Assembly (NCBI GenBank): GCA_010405405.1
Contig: MU004232.1
Span: forward strand, 2,673,038-2,737,037
DNA: 64,000 bases
DNA from: Microthyrium microscopicum
Taxonomy: Eukaryota; Ascomycota; Dothideomycetes; Microthyriales; Microthyriaceae
Direction: 5' to 3'
Below the pieces are notes generated by a model. The model did no database searches, was not told where the DNA came from, and was given only the letters and a program-made list of their open reading frames with translations. The position numbers were made by a program, and so were the translations under genes. This document shows positions 23,581 through 33,801 of the stretch, piece by piece (position 1 is the stretch's first letter; each line of letters starts with the position of its first letter).

Positions 23581-25562
23581 TGCGCGCCATTATCATGAGG
23601 ACTTTATGTATGGCGTTGAAAGATAAGATTGGCTTTATGTACAAGTACCTGTTAGTACTTGATATTAGATATGAGTGATATTTACCCGGATTTTTGCAAA
23701 TCCAGTGATAGCCACAGCTTTGGATGTGAAAGAAAGAACTTCATGAGAAATAAAGCAGTGCAACGTACCGCGTGGCGTATGGCAACTACCAAAGTAGCCG
23801 AGAACATGCGGTTTGGGCGGTTGCTGTCGTTGACAGATGCAGTCTTACCGAATGCGCGAAATGCACGGAATGCCAAAGTATCACCGAAGAAAGCAATAAA
23901 CGAGCATCCCGGCTCTGCGATTTCAAATTGATCCAAGCCAGTGAATCAGAACCAGCATGCGTAGGATGTAGCTGCAGAGTAGAAGAGGATCCGATAGACG
24001 CCTGAGAGCCGAGCGATGATATTGCTGGCATTTCCTCTCGGATTGGACTGGTAAAGTCTGCGGCTTCAGCATTCAACAGTGAAGTTGCAGATGAAGACTT
24101 TACAGGAGAGCCACGCGCATTCTGGAATGCTCGTTGAACTGCAGGTGAAGATGCAGTGTTTATCGCCAATATCTCTTCTAGTCTCAGAGGTGTCTTGCTG
24201 GTCGTACAAGAAAAGTCGTTTAATAGACTCCTGCTTCCTATTATGCAGTCCAATTCTAGTTCAAAATTGTATAGCCATGTTCGTGAGAATAGATTCGGAG
24301 CTTGGTGACAGATTTAGAGAGGCAACTCTCTCGGCGCAATAGTCATGTTAGTTTATTATAAGTTTGCGTTGGCCCTTGGAGCGGCAAATTAGGAGAAGAA
24401 TTTCAATTAGCACGTCGATTATTCTCACTAGGCTCGATATGCCAATGTAACAGTTACTTCGCTGGTCCAAGAAACCTCTGCAGATAAGCTGCGCGACCTG
24501 AGTGTCTTGTACTTTGGCCAAGTTCAGATCCAAGAGTTTATCTCTTGGCTGAGGAAGCGGTGAAGTTTGTGTGTTACTTGACGACGTCTAAGCCTCAATG
24601 TTAATGACGCGTCGCTCCAGTCAAATAAAGTTTAAAATACCAGATCCTTTACAGATCCGATACCGATTAACGGATTTGTGATAAGTGGAAAGGCTATTGC
24701 AACTACAATGCTGTCTCAACAACGATGTAGCCTGTAGGTACCACAATCAACACTATGAAAACTTTCAAGTCTAAAAGGTTCCGTTTGCTTGGTTTAGGAG
24801 TAAACGAGAGCATATGACGTATAATCATGATGTTCATAGCATTGTTTTTGATTGCAAGCAAACGAACTCACTGCCACTAAGCTCTGAATACCCAGGTTGC
24901 TACCAACAAACTTACTGCGACTTCAATTGACTTGGAGTCACAAGACTATATTACCAATATAAACGTCCCAAAGCTGTGTGCGGTTTCCATTCGGGTTTGA
25001 ATTTGATTTCTCTCGACGATGGTCTTGAAATGATGTTGACGCGATGTAAATGACGAAATCGGTATTGCTTGGGACCGGAATCAAGGTGAGACTGAAATTC
25101 ATGCTTCAATAGCCCACAGAAGCGAATGAGCTGCGCCTATTTCACCATGTGCAGACTTACTTAATTCTACGACCTTGAATTTGTTCTAGGGACTTAAAAC
25201 AATGTGGTTTTGGTCCCAGAGGAAACTGCAACACCGCCGAAACGGAACAGCCGTCTCTGGCTGGATTAAGACCCGTCAAGTGTTCAAGGTATACTGCATA
25301 TTAAGACAAGACATTTGGCATTCTTGTACTCCATTTCCAAGTCATAGTACAGAAATATCAACTTCTAGACCTCTCTTCTTCGGGGTACAAAAGTTGAAAT
25401 CGCTCTTGGCTGGTATCCGCTGAGGCTGGGCAGCGACGATCATCAAAGGCGAAGTGTATACCCGTTGATACAGGAAAATTGGCATCCATCTGGTCGGTAC
25501 CTGCCTCCAGCTATCCATTGAACCCACCGAATTGACGAAGATGTCATTGCTCATGTAGATGC
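23581..25562. other. Gene-poor stretch left of the transposon
   Basis: About 2 kb with no convincing gene. One - strand frame at 23786-24253 (155 residues, Ser/Ala-rich centre such as RGSPVKSSSATSLLNAEAADF) has protein-like composition and may be a decayed gene or fungal orphan. The rest is moderately AT-rich but still contains normal CpA and TpG, so it is not RIP-saturated. Confidence 0.45.
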
Positions 25563-25571
25563 GCTAATAAA
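25563..25571 (+). repeat. Left 9-bp target-site duplication
   Basis: GCTAATAAA directly precedes the terminal inverted repeat and is identical to the nine bases directly after the right end (30133-30141). Nine bases is the usual duplication length for Mutator-like elements. Confidence 0.9.
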
Positions 25572-25640
25572 GGCTGTTTCTAAAATCCCCCCCAAGATCT
25601 ACTAAAATCCCCCTCAAGATCTACTAAAATCCCCCTCTAG
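25572..25640 (+). repeat. Left terminal inverted repeat with subterminal repeats
   Basis: The end starts GGCTGTTT and continues with three tandem copies of CTAAAATCCCCC, spaced about 21 bp apart and separated by AAGATCTA. The first 26 bases or so are matched by the right end on the opposite strand, and the repeat units match as well. Such arrays usually serve as transposase binding sites. Confidence 0.9.
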
Positions 25641-25900
25641 TAAAATGTGCTAAGGGCTATTCCTAAATAGGAAATAAAGATAGAAGTTTAGGTATTATTC
25701 TATATGTTAAAAAGTAGTGCAAAATATTAACATTTTTACTATAAATAAAGCCTATAGGACTAGGCTAGAATATTAACTCCTTTAACCCTATTTTTACGCC
25801 TAAAACACGCCTCTAGAGAAATTTATCTCTTCCGCATTCTATTACCGTTTTTATATTCTCCTATATCTATTCTGTATTTAATCTTAAAGCTATTTTTAGT

Positions 25901-25996
25901 ATAGTAGTAGGATTTTTATATAGTCTTCCTTACTTCGCTAAAAGTCTAATTAGTACTATAGTAGTAGGTCTTTTACGTAGTCTTCCTTACTTTACT
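25901..25996 (+). repeat. Tandem duplication inside the MULE
   Basis: A 39-base segment beginning ATAGTAGTAGG at 25901-25939 recurs at 25958-25996 with four or so differences, all in AT-rich context (both contain TAGTCTTCCTTACTT). The period is 57 bp. It may be a diverged subterminal repeat. Confidence 0.65.
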
Positions 25997-27723
25997 AGAG
26001 TAGGAATTAATATTATAATAGTTAAAGTAGTAGTAATGCTACCTTATAAAGTTATCTTAATGGTAGTAAAAGCTACTAGCGTAAGATTTAAGGCTAAAAT
26101 AGCTTCTAAAGCTATAGATCTAGCTTTAAGGGTAGTAATATATTGCTTTAACTTCTTAATAGTATCTTCTTATTAATTAACCTTCTCTTAAAGCACTTTA
26201 TATAATAGTAAAGCTACATAGGCTATATAGTAGCATTTTAGTGCTAGTTCCTTATCTTTAGAGCTACTTAAATTTAAGGAGAGTTTAATAACTTTAGGTA
26301 TATTAATAGTAGTCTTTTTAGTAGAAGAATCTTTAATAGGTATAATATTAAACTAATTAAGCTCTTATAGTAGCATTTAGCTATTATATTCTTAAAGATT
26401 AAGATATTCTTACTATAATAGTTCTAGAGTATTATAAGTTTCTTCTTCTTTATTAGAATTAAGTTCTTTAAGCTAATTATTATAGCGTTAGTAGTCTCTA
26501 TAGCGTTTACGCTATTTAGTATACATCTTATTATATTAAGCTATTATAGTATTAAATTTACATATAATATACTCTATTTATTAACGTTCTTTTATAATAT
26601 CCTAAGTACGTTATTAAGTATTAATTACTTACTTCTTAGCCTAAGATATTTATAATATTTCTTACTCTATAGATTATACTAACGCTAAAACATTATTATT
26701 AAATCTTATTTATTGTCTTTTAGCTACGCTAATAGGCTATGTAGACGCTACTCTTAATAAGTAAGTAAAAACCCTTATCTAATTAGCTAATCTACTCAAA
26801 TCTAGCCAAGCTAGCTTACTCTAGGCCTAAGGCTTAGTCTAGCTTTAGCTAACCTCTATATATTTAGTAAACCAAAGCGCTAACTATATAAGAGAAAACC
26901 CTACTATTATGTTCTATATACTAATTTATACTAAGGCTAATATTATACCTTACTAAGCCCTATTAGCCCTCTAAGCCGTAGAAGCTTTAGTAAGTTAAGG
27001 AGCTAAATTCTAGGAAGTATTTAGCCTATTAGCACTTCTCTAGGTATATTATCTATTATAGAAATATATTCTTTTATTTAGTCTACTACTTTAAGTTCTT
27101 AAAGTTACTAAAATTATTACCCTATAAGGCTAATTCCTTCCTTATTATTATATTAGATCCCTCTATTCTTACCGTAATACTAATTTAAGGCAGCGCTAAT
27201 AATCTACTAAGAGCTATCTATCTACGCTATACTTTACTTTTAAGCTAAGATCTAGGTCCTTTAGCCTAGTATATTCTAAGTTACCTCCCCTAAATCTGCT
27301 AACTTATCCTATAGTGCTATTATACTAACCTAAGGGCACCGTACTTACTAAGCTATAGTGTCCTAGATTCTATAAGTTTCTACCGTATTATTTAGTCTAA
27401 TCTTTACCTCCTGTAGCTAGATTTTAGGCTTACTAAGCTAGGGCTAATTATCTAATCTAATTACTAAGAGCTATAAAAGAATTAGCTTTAGCATACTAAA
27501 TTTACTACGCTTTAGTAATATTATAGCTTTATTTTATATATAGCTTTGCGTACCAAGTAGCTAATTTCTAATTATATAATTTTTAATACTAGTCCATTAT
27601 TATTAGTAGGGCTTCAATAAAGATAATCTTATAGCTATATATAGTAGTTACGTAATATAAAAATTTATACCTTCTACAACGTATTAAAAAGAGCTATAGC
27701 TTATCCTCTATACCTACTAAAAA

Positions 27724-27741
27724 GGGAAGGATAACCTTCCC
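27724..27741. other. Perfect hairpin next to the tRNA-like sequence
   Basis: GGGAAGG, a four-base loop ATAA, then CCTTCCC, flanked by A-runs on the left and right of the + strand. On the - strand it lies about 57 bases downstream of the tRNA-like sequence and is followed by T-runs, so it has the layout of a terminator or of the 3' body of a tRNA-derived SINE. It is GC-rich inside a RIP-mutated element, like the tRNA-like sequence itself. Confidence 0.5.
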
Positions 27742-27797
27742 TAAAAAGGGGTGAACATAGCTTTAAAAGCAAGTAACGATTATCTTTTTAGAGTGGT

Positions 27798-27889
27798 AGG
27801 AGAGACGGGAATTAAACCCGTGCCCTGCGGATCTCAAGCAGGTAGGGCCTACCGCAAGATCGCAAGTACTACTACTGTACTACTCCCCT
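27798..27889 (-). tRNA. tRNA-like sequence (possible tRNA gene, pseudogene or SINE head)
   Basis: Read on the - strand, the ends form a 7-bp acceptor stem (AGGGGAG with CTCTCCT, one G-U pair). Next come TA, a D-arm GTAC-AGTAGTA-GTAC, and a T-arm ACGGG-TTTAATT-CCCGT with 5 perfect pairs and a 7-base loop. The A box TAGTACAGTAG fits the consensus fully; the B box GGTTTAATTCC differs from GGTTCGANTCC by CG to TA. The D-arm also looks like the common GCGC-AGTGGTA-GCGC with each CG changed to TA. The 44 bases between D- and T-arms are too long for a plain anticodon arm and variable loop, so an intron, a long variable arm or decay is likely. TGCGG/CCGCA or TTGCG/CGCAG could be the anticodon stem, hence the isotype is not called. 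A and CCA follow the acceptor stem in the DNA. Confidence 0.5.
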
Positions 27890-30061
27890 ACGCTAAAACA
27901 TTAATAATATTATAAGATAGTAGTGCTAGTATCTTAAACTAAGAGAGGATTTAACCTAATAGAGCTATAGGGCATAATTAAGATAAAGATACTTAAGGAT
28001 AACTGCTACTATTAACGCTAATTAGAGGTAGAATTCCTAGTATAAGTTTAGGTAGTTAAGGGCTACGAATTAAATAAAGAGAAGGATCTAAATCTATAAC
28101 TCTAGAGTAAATTTAATTATAGTACTAATACGGATTAATATTACTTAGTTCTAGCTACTACTTATTATTAAAAGTAAGATATTATTCTATAATATAACTA
28201 TAAAGTAATCTAAAGATCTTAGTAAAGGTATTTAAATATACTATTACTAGTTCTTTACTACTACTCTTATTCTTAAACTTCCTATACTATTTTTTAACCT
28301 TTTTAATAGTAAATATACTAATAAAGTAGTTATACTTCTATAGAACAATTAGAAGGTATTTCTTCCTTAAATTATATATAAAACTATTAGCATTAGTAGC
28401 TATAAAGCCTTAAAGCTTATAGAATTAATCTTAAAGGATAATCTCAAGGAAATTAACTATAGAGAGTAAATCTCTACCTACTTTAACCTATTCTTTAACA
28501 GCCTTATAGAGGCCCTCTAATAGCGATATTATCTTACTATTAAAGTATTAATAGTAATAAGTATATACTTTATAGAACTAATCTTTATATAGTATCTAAG
28601 TAGCCTTAATATAAGACGTTAGTTTCTATCTCTTATTATTATTAAATTTAGTTTTAAAAGCTATTTAGAGCTTATCTAGTTCGTCCTATAATAAGGCGTT
28701 TACTATCTATAAGATTATTAGTAAAATAACTATCTAATAAGTAAAATCTAGCTTACCTTAAGCTATACATTATAGGCTACTTTTTAAGCCTTTATTGTTA
28801 CTATATTACTAAAACTACCTTTAATATAATCTAAGTAATTATAGATAGCTTTAATACGCTTTTTAATATTATAGTTTAGGTAGTAGTAGTAAATAAGCTA
28901 TAGAATAAACTTATCATTACTAATATAAAGTTTAGTATAAAGAGTATTCTTTAATGCTTTATATTAATTAATAGTAATAATATTTAGTATAGAAATCTTA
29001 CTATTATCTTAAATAACTTTATTTTACACCTAAAGAGCCTATTTATACTTATCTTTATCTTTTACTATAAGGAAGATAAACGCTATTAAGAAGTAGTTAT
29101 TAATTAACGTTAAAGTATAAGAATATAACATTAGCATTTAATAATAATTAGTCTTATAAGTATAATTAAATATTATAACGTTAGAATAATTCTAATAAAG
29201 CTTAATTTACTTCTTTAAAGAAATAAAAAAATTCTTAAAATAATTATTTATAATATACGTTTTAAATATAAAGTCTAGATATTCTTTTAACTTATTAATT
29301 AAGGTCTAAACTAAAGTATAGCCTACTATGCGTTAAATTTAAACCTAATTATAAGTATTATAGATATCTTTAATAGTAATAGTAGCATTAGGATATTTTT
29401 ATTAAATATTTTTAAGTATTTACTTTAGAGTATTCTTTAGTTTTAATAATTACTTAACCTTTATAGTAATATTAGTTAATTAAATATTATATTAATAATA
29501 AGAAGCTAGCGTATCGTTTAATATAATTACAAAATAATTATAGTGTCCTTTAACGCGTAATTACTAATAATAAGCTAAATCTTCGTCCTAAAGATGCTTA
29601 ATAATAATCTTAAAGAGATATCTATTATAAACTAATATATAGTTACGTAATCTAATACCCTTTAGGATATAGTCTCTTTACTTTAAGTACTTAAAATATA
29701 TAGTATAAATCTTATTCTTCTTATTCTTTTTATTTTACTTCTTTTATATAGAATAACTATTATTTTTACTATAAATTATAACTACGTCTTTTACTTCTTA
29801 CTAGCTATTATATAATAGCGCTACTAAGATATTTAGAATAGATAGTTAATCTATAGTAGTTAATAGTAGTAGGAATATTATAGTATTAGTAGTAATAAAG
29901 AGTCGTAGTAAAAAGGAGTTAATAAAATAAAGTTAGAAAATAATATAATAGAGCCCTAGTATATTTTAGGCTAAATCCTACTATGTTAGGTTAGTTTAAT
30001 ACAAAAGTAGAGAGAATTACTATATTAGGTTAGCGTTGGCTAGGGCTTGTACCAATAAATA

Positions 30062-30132
30062 ATCCAAAGGGGGATTTTAGTAGATCTTGAGGGGGATTTT
30101 AGCTAATTCAAGGGGGGATTTTAGAAACAGCC
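30062..30132 (-). repeat. Right terminal inverted repeat with subterminal repeats
   Basis: On the - strand it begins GGCTGTTTCTAAAATCCCCC like the left end, and has three units of CTAAAATCCCCC; the first spacer differs (TTGAATTAG in place of AAGATCTA), the second matches. Confidence 0.9.
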
Positions 30133-30141
30133 GCTAATAAA
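30133..30141 (+). repeat. Right 9-bp target-site duplication
   Basis: GCTAATAAA, identical to the bases at 25563-25571. Confidence 0.9.
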
Positions 30142-30312
30142 TAGTCCTCGAACTTCTTCCCAAAAAAGTGTCCTGTATCTTCATCTCTTCACATGCTCCA
30201 TCTTCCATCACTTCCCTTCTAACCATTACCAACATTCATTGTGGTAGTGGCTTTTACCATTAATCCTTCTTTTGAGCGTTATCCTGCATTTGCATTTGTT
30301 ATCCTTATTTCA

Positions 30313-31975
30313 ATGTCTCAATCCCAGTCAGAAAACCTCAGTGACATTGTGGGACACCCTGAAGCAGTAAAGCAAGGCGCCTCTGGCCCATCATCAACTT
30401 CCTCGTCATCGACGACAATATCCTCCGAAGGTGATGACCTGGCTTGGGAGGAGCATACACGGGGCTTTGAGCTTCCTCGAACACTCAAAGCTTACACCTG
30501 CTTGATCGGGTGTTTTTTCTGCATGTTCAATAGCTGGGGGCTAGGTAATGTCTTTCCGGATTTAGTAAACGACTAGACTAATGACACCCAGTGAACGCTT
30601 ATGGGACCTTCGCATCTTTCTATGTAGAGTCCCTCTTACCGAACACGAGCCTCACAGAAATTGCCCTCATTGGAGCACTCCAATGCTTCTTCATTCTAAT
30701 ATTTTCGTCCATAGCCGGAAGACTGCTGGATGCTGGCCATTATAGGAAACTCTCCTTCGCTGGGTGGGCCCTGACGAGCCTAGCAACTTTCACCTTGAGT
30801 CAGGTTGCAAGGGAACTCTCCTCCGCAGATGGAACTCGCCACATTGGGAACTATGGCGCGGTTCTGGCAGCTCAGGGACTGACTATGGCCCTGGGACAAG
30901 CTTCTTATTTTGTTTCAAGCTCACAAAGTAAGTAATCACTTTTGGCACCAAGCTCCCTACTAATTACAGCGTTAAGTTGTTTCTACTTGGTTTCCAAAAG
31001 CTAAAAACACCGCAATTGGATTTGTTGCGTGTGGAGCAAGCGTTGCTGGAGTCATATACCCCGTTGCATTCAGGAGTTTTGTTAGAGATTACGGTTGGGA
31101 AGGAGGCATTCTTCGGCTTGCAGGAATTGTGTCCGGAACTGGACTCATATCTCTCTTTCTGGCGGTACCAAATCCAACATTCCCAATTAGGAAGCCGAAA
31201 ACGTGGATATCAAGGGAAGTTTGGATTGACTATGCCGCCTTCAAGTGGCGACCATATTTGCTACATGTCTTGAGTATTTCGTTCCTGTTCCTCGGGTTTT
31301 ATTCCATCTTCTTCAACCTGGAGGAGTGGTCAGTTTCTGCAGGTTTTGGATACCGGGAAGTTTCTCCTCTGAGAGATGAGAATGACCCACCCGCAATGAG
31401 AACATTCTATCTACTTGCGATCATGAACGGTGCCAGTAGCATTGGCCGAATATCAGCTGGAGTCATTAGCGACTAGTGAGTAGCCCTGTGGTCACTTGTG
31501 TCCGGCTAACGATAGGTACAGTTATGGTGCCCTCAACACCCACTGTCTGGTAACCTTTCTATCCTCACTTCTTGTGTTGATATGGTGGCCACTCATGTCA
31601 GACATTACCCAGGCTGTGGCATTTACTATTGTCTTCGGTGCCATATCCGGCTCCGTCATAGGCCTACCCCCGGCAGTCGTTGCTGATCTTCTTGGGCCAA
31701 ATCGAATACAGCAACTTGGCCAATGGGTGGGTATGATGTACGCTTTGGCTGCCCCATTTGCTCTTATTGGACCAGTCATTGCCGCACTCCTCATTACGAC
31801 TTATGAAACCTATTTGACAGTCCAAATGTGGGCTGGTGTTTCTCTTTTTCTTTCTTCAGGGTTTATGTTAGCATCTATTATTAGTCGTCGGCGAGAACGA
31901 CAGCGAAGGGTAGGGAGTTCTGGAGTTCAAATTGAGGTTTCAGGTGCTGTAACTGGAACCGGAAGCAACGTGTGA
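30313..31975 (+). CDS. MFS transporter, monocarboxylate-permease type
   Basis: Four exons, 30313-30544, 30592-30927, 30977-31475 and 31522-31975, encode 506 residues. A Ser/Thr-rich cytosolic tail of about 60 residues precedes 12 membrane helices. Typical motifs of the fungal monocarboxylate/Mch-type MFS group are SWGLVNAYGTFASFY (rebuilt over intron 1), GRLLDAG, STWFPKAKNTAIGF (rebuilt over intron 2), GASVAGVIYPV and, in the second half, LAIMNGASSIGRISAGVISD. The start was placed at the ATG of MSQSQSENLSD rather than 24 codons upstream, because the upstream part has a non-polar composition unlike the usual tail. At intron 3 the acceptor CAG at 31521 is needed: the earlier AG at 31514-31515 would create a stop. 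The substrate (organic acid, riboflavin or other) cannot be told. The start codon is 180 bases from the MULE end. Confidence 0.88.
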
Positions 31976-32142
31976 TGATAACATTTGCTATGTGGGCGTA
32001 TTTTGACGAGACATGACATGGATGGGATTCAAATGCAACTCAGAGGTGTAATTATATTCTAACTAATAGACAGGCTTTTTCAACGCAATGACTTTCAAGA
32101 ATCAACCCCAAAGTGAAAAATGAATAGATACTGGCTTTGAAC

Positions 32143-32854
32143 CTAGTTCGGAAGACCAGGGCAGTTCTCAACACCACTGGTATCAACGGAAGTATAAGGA
32201 CTGACATCAGTCCAAATGATTCCATAGCTATTAGACAATTAGTTAGAGTCATACACGCAAGATTACCAGAGAACTCACTCGCTGCTTGGGTAGGTTGGCA
32301 CTTTCTTAGCTCCCAGTGCCTGTACAATATCGCTGAGGGCATCATGCTCCCAGCATATCAAGATGTTGCCAGATCCCTACAACGATTAGCGAGGTGAAGG
32401 TCGTCACTGGACTCTGGACTCACGGTGTAGTTGTTGACGAGCTTTGCAACACACTTCTGGTCATCACGTTGACAGGAAGTGTCAATCGGGATTCCAAGGT
32501 TTTGGGAAAGCGGGACTACAGTGTCATAGGGACGTTGTTGTGATCCATCTGTAAGCATGTGAGAAGGTGTCGTACTATTTGTGAGGAAGGACTTACCTGA
32601 TTGTGGTGTTTGTGCAATGATCTTGGCGATGTAGTAGGACGATTGATAGCCGAAGACGTTGGGAAGACATTGTGAACGCTGGACACCTTGAGCGCTCAAG
32701 CCATTGCCACTGTCTGGCTTCTCTCTGGGGTGTCCTGTTAGCAGAGTGAAAACAATTGTGAAGAAGTCGCATACCCATGTCTGATGAGATATACAGTCGG
32801 TGGACCAGCAGCTACCAAGCCAAGGAGAGAAGCAATAATAATTGAAGAACGCAT
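32143..32854 (-). CDS. Secreted histidine-phosphatase-like protein (phosphoglycerate mutase family)
   Basis: Five short exons on the - strand (32854-32775, 32724-32597, 32548-32424, 32376-32279, 32227-32143), with four introns of 47-51 bp, encode 171 residues. A signal peptide (about residues 1-17) precedes TVYLIRHGEKP, with the RHG catalytic motif at 25-27. Later come AQGVQRSQCL, the segment TPQSDGSQQRPYDTV, four Cys in the middle and end, NILICWEHDALSD with the second conserved His, and a C-terminal ENCPGL motif. This is the small fungal branch of the histidine phosphatase superfamily; members are annotated phosphoglycerate mutase family proteins, but glycolytic activity is unlikely for a secreted 171-residue protein, and the real substrate is not known. 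All exon joins restore family motifs in frame. It converges with the MFS gene, with 167 bases between the stops. Confidence 0.87.
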
Positions 32855-33801
32855 ATTGAAATATCCCACGATGTCCTATAAATATGATAATTGGACCGTT
32901 TTATGTTTCAACACTCATCCTATAAGGTGGAAACGGCCAAGCTTTATACACATTGTGATACCTCTTCCCTCTGTACTCTGTAAGACCAAGCATTGGACAC
33001 ATGTGCATATTTGCTTGTTGTATTTCCAGATTCAAGAAGGATGGGGGATCGACACTAGTAGTGCAACCTTAAATCCAACCAATCCTGCTGCATATAGCAA
33101 GAGGCGCGGGCCGAACCCGAAACGTGAGGGTTCGCGATGACCTTATTCGCTGAAAGCTTCGAGAAGCTTTACGCATAAAAAGTAGAAATAAGGCTTTGCA
33201 TAACTTCATAGTGGGATATACGCAGGCGGTGGAGGACGTGCCGTAAAGCTAAGAACAGAGGCGTTACTAGAAAGTTCGATTTTGAGGTTGAATGGTGCAT
33301 TAGGAAGATATTTAGGAAGGTGTTCTGACGGCTCGTCAACGGTTCCGTGGTTTATGCTGAAGACTAGGTGGAATTTGAGTTTAAGGTTGTCATAAAGTTT
33401 GTTTATGTGCTAATACAGCATCGTAACAGTGTGCGACAACGAGTTACAATGGAGTACAAGAGGTTCCGCTGAGAGTGGGGCGAAATACACAACTAATAGA
33501 TTGAGGTTTAGTTACGGGACTGGTCATTCTAGGAATCTCGTGTAGAAATATATAGGAAAGATCGTGTCATTCGAGAGGATACTGAAGATTCGGGGTGAGA
33601 AGGAGAAGTTGAATGAGAGACATACAAACACTCTCCAGGCTCCCTGTACTTCTTGATTAGCTGACGGCTTGAACAATAAGAGGACCTCAAGAAGACGAGT
33701 TCCAATTCTGTATACATAAGGTATAAGGGTTACTTCCCACGAATTAGACTGTCAGAAGAGGAATATCAGAAGAAATGACTGCATCGTACAATACTGAAGT
33801 T
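32855..33801. other. Intergenic
   Basis: About 950 bases between two - strand genes. No gene seen; frames up to about 118 codons overlap the promoter of the histidine-phosphatase-like gene and lack recognisable features. Confidence 0.55.

Larger units (their letters stand above)
25572..30132. mobile_element. Mutator-like (MULE) DNA transposon, complete ends, RIP-inactivated
   Basis: A 4,561-bp element bounded by perfect inverted ends beginning GGCTGTTTCTAAAATCCCCC and flanked by an exact 9-bp duplication. Behind each end stand three spaced copies of a roughly 20-bp unit (CTAAAATCCCCC plus AAGATCTA), in inverted orientation at the two sides. The interior is about three-quarters A+T with almost no CpA or TpG and no open frame of note, so a transposase cannot be read; stops TAA and TAG are dense in all frames. 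The assignment to Mutator rests on the 9-bp duplication, the long structured ends and the size; hAT elements normally make 8 bp. The sharp ends and identical target copies show a single insertion whose flanks have stayed intact while the interior was mutated by RIP. A tRNA-like insert lies at 27798-27889. Confidence 0.82.
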
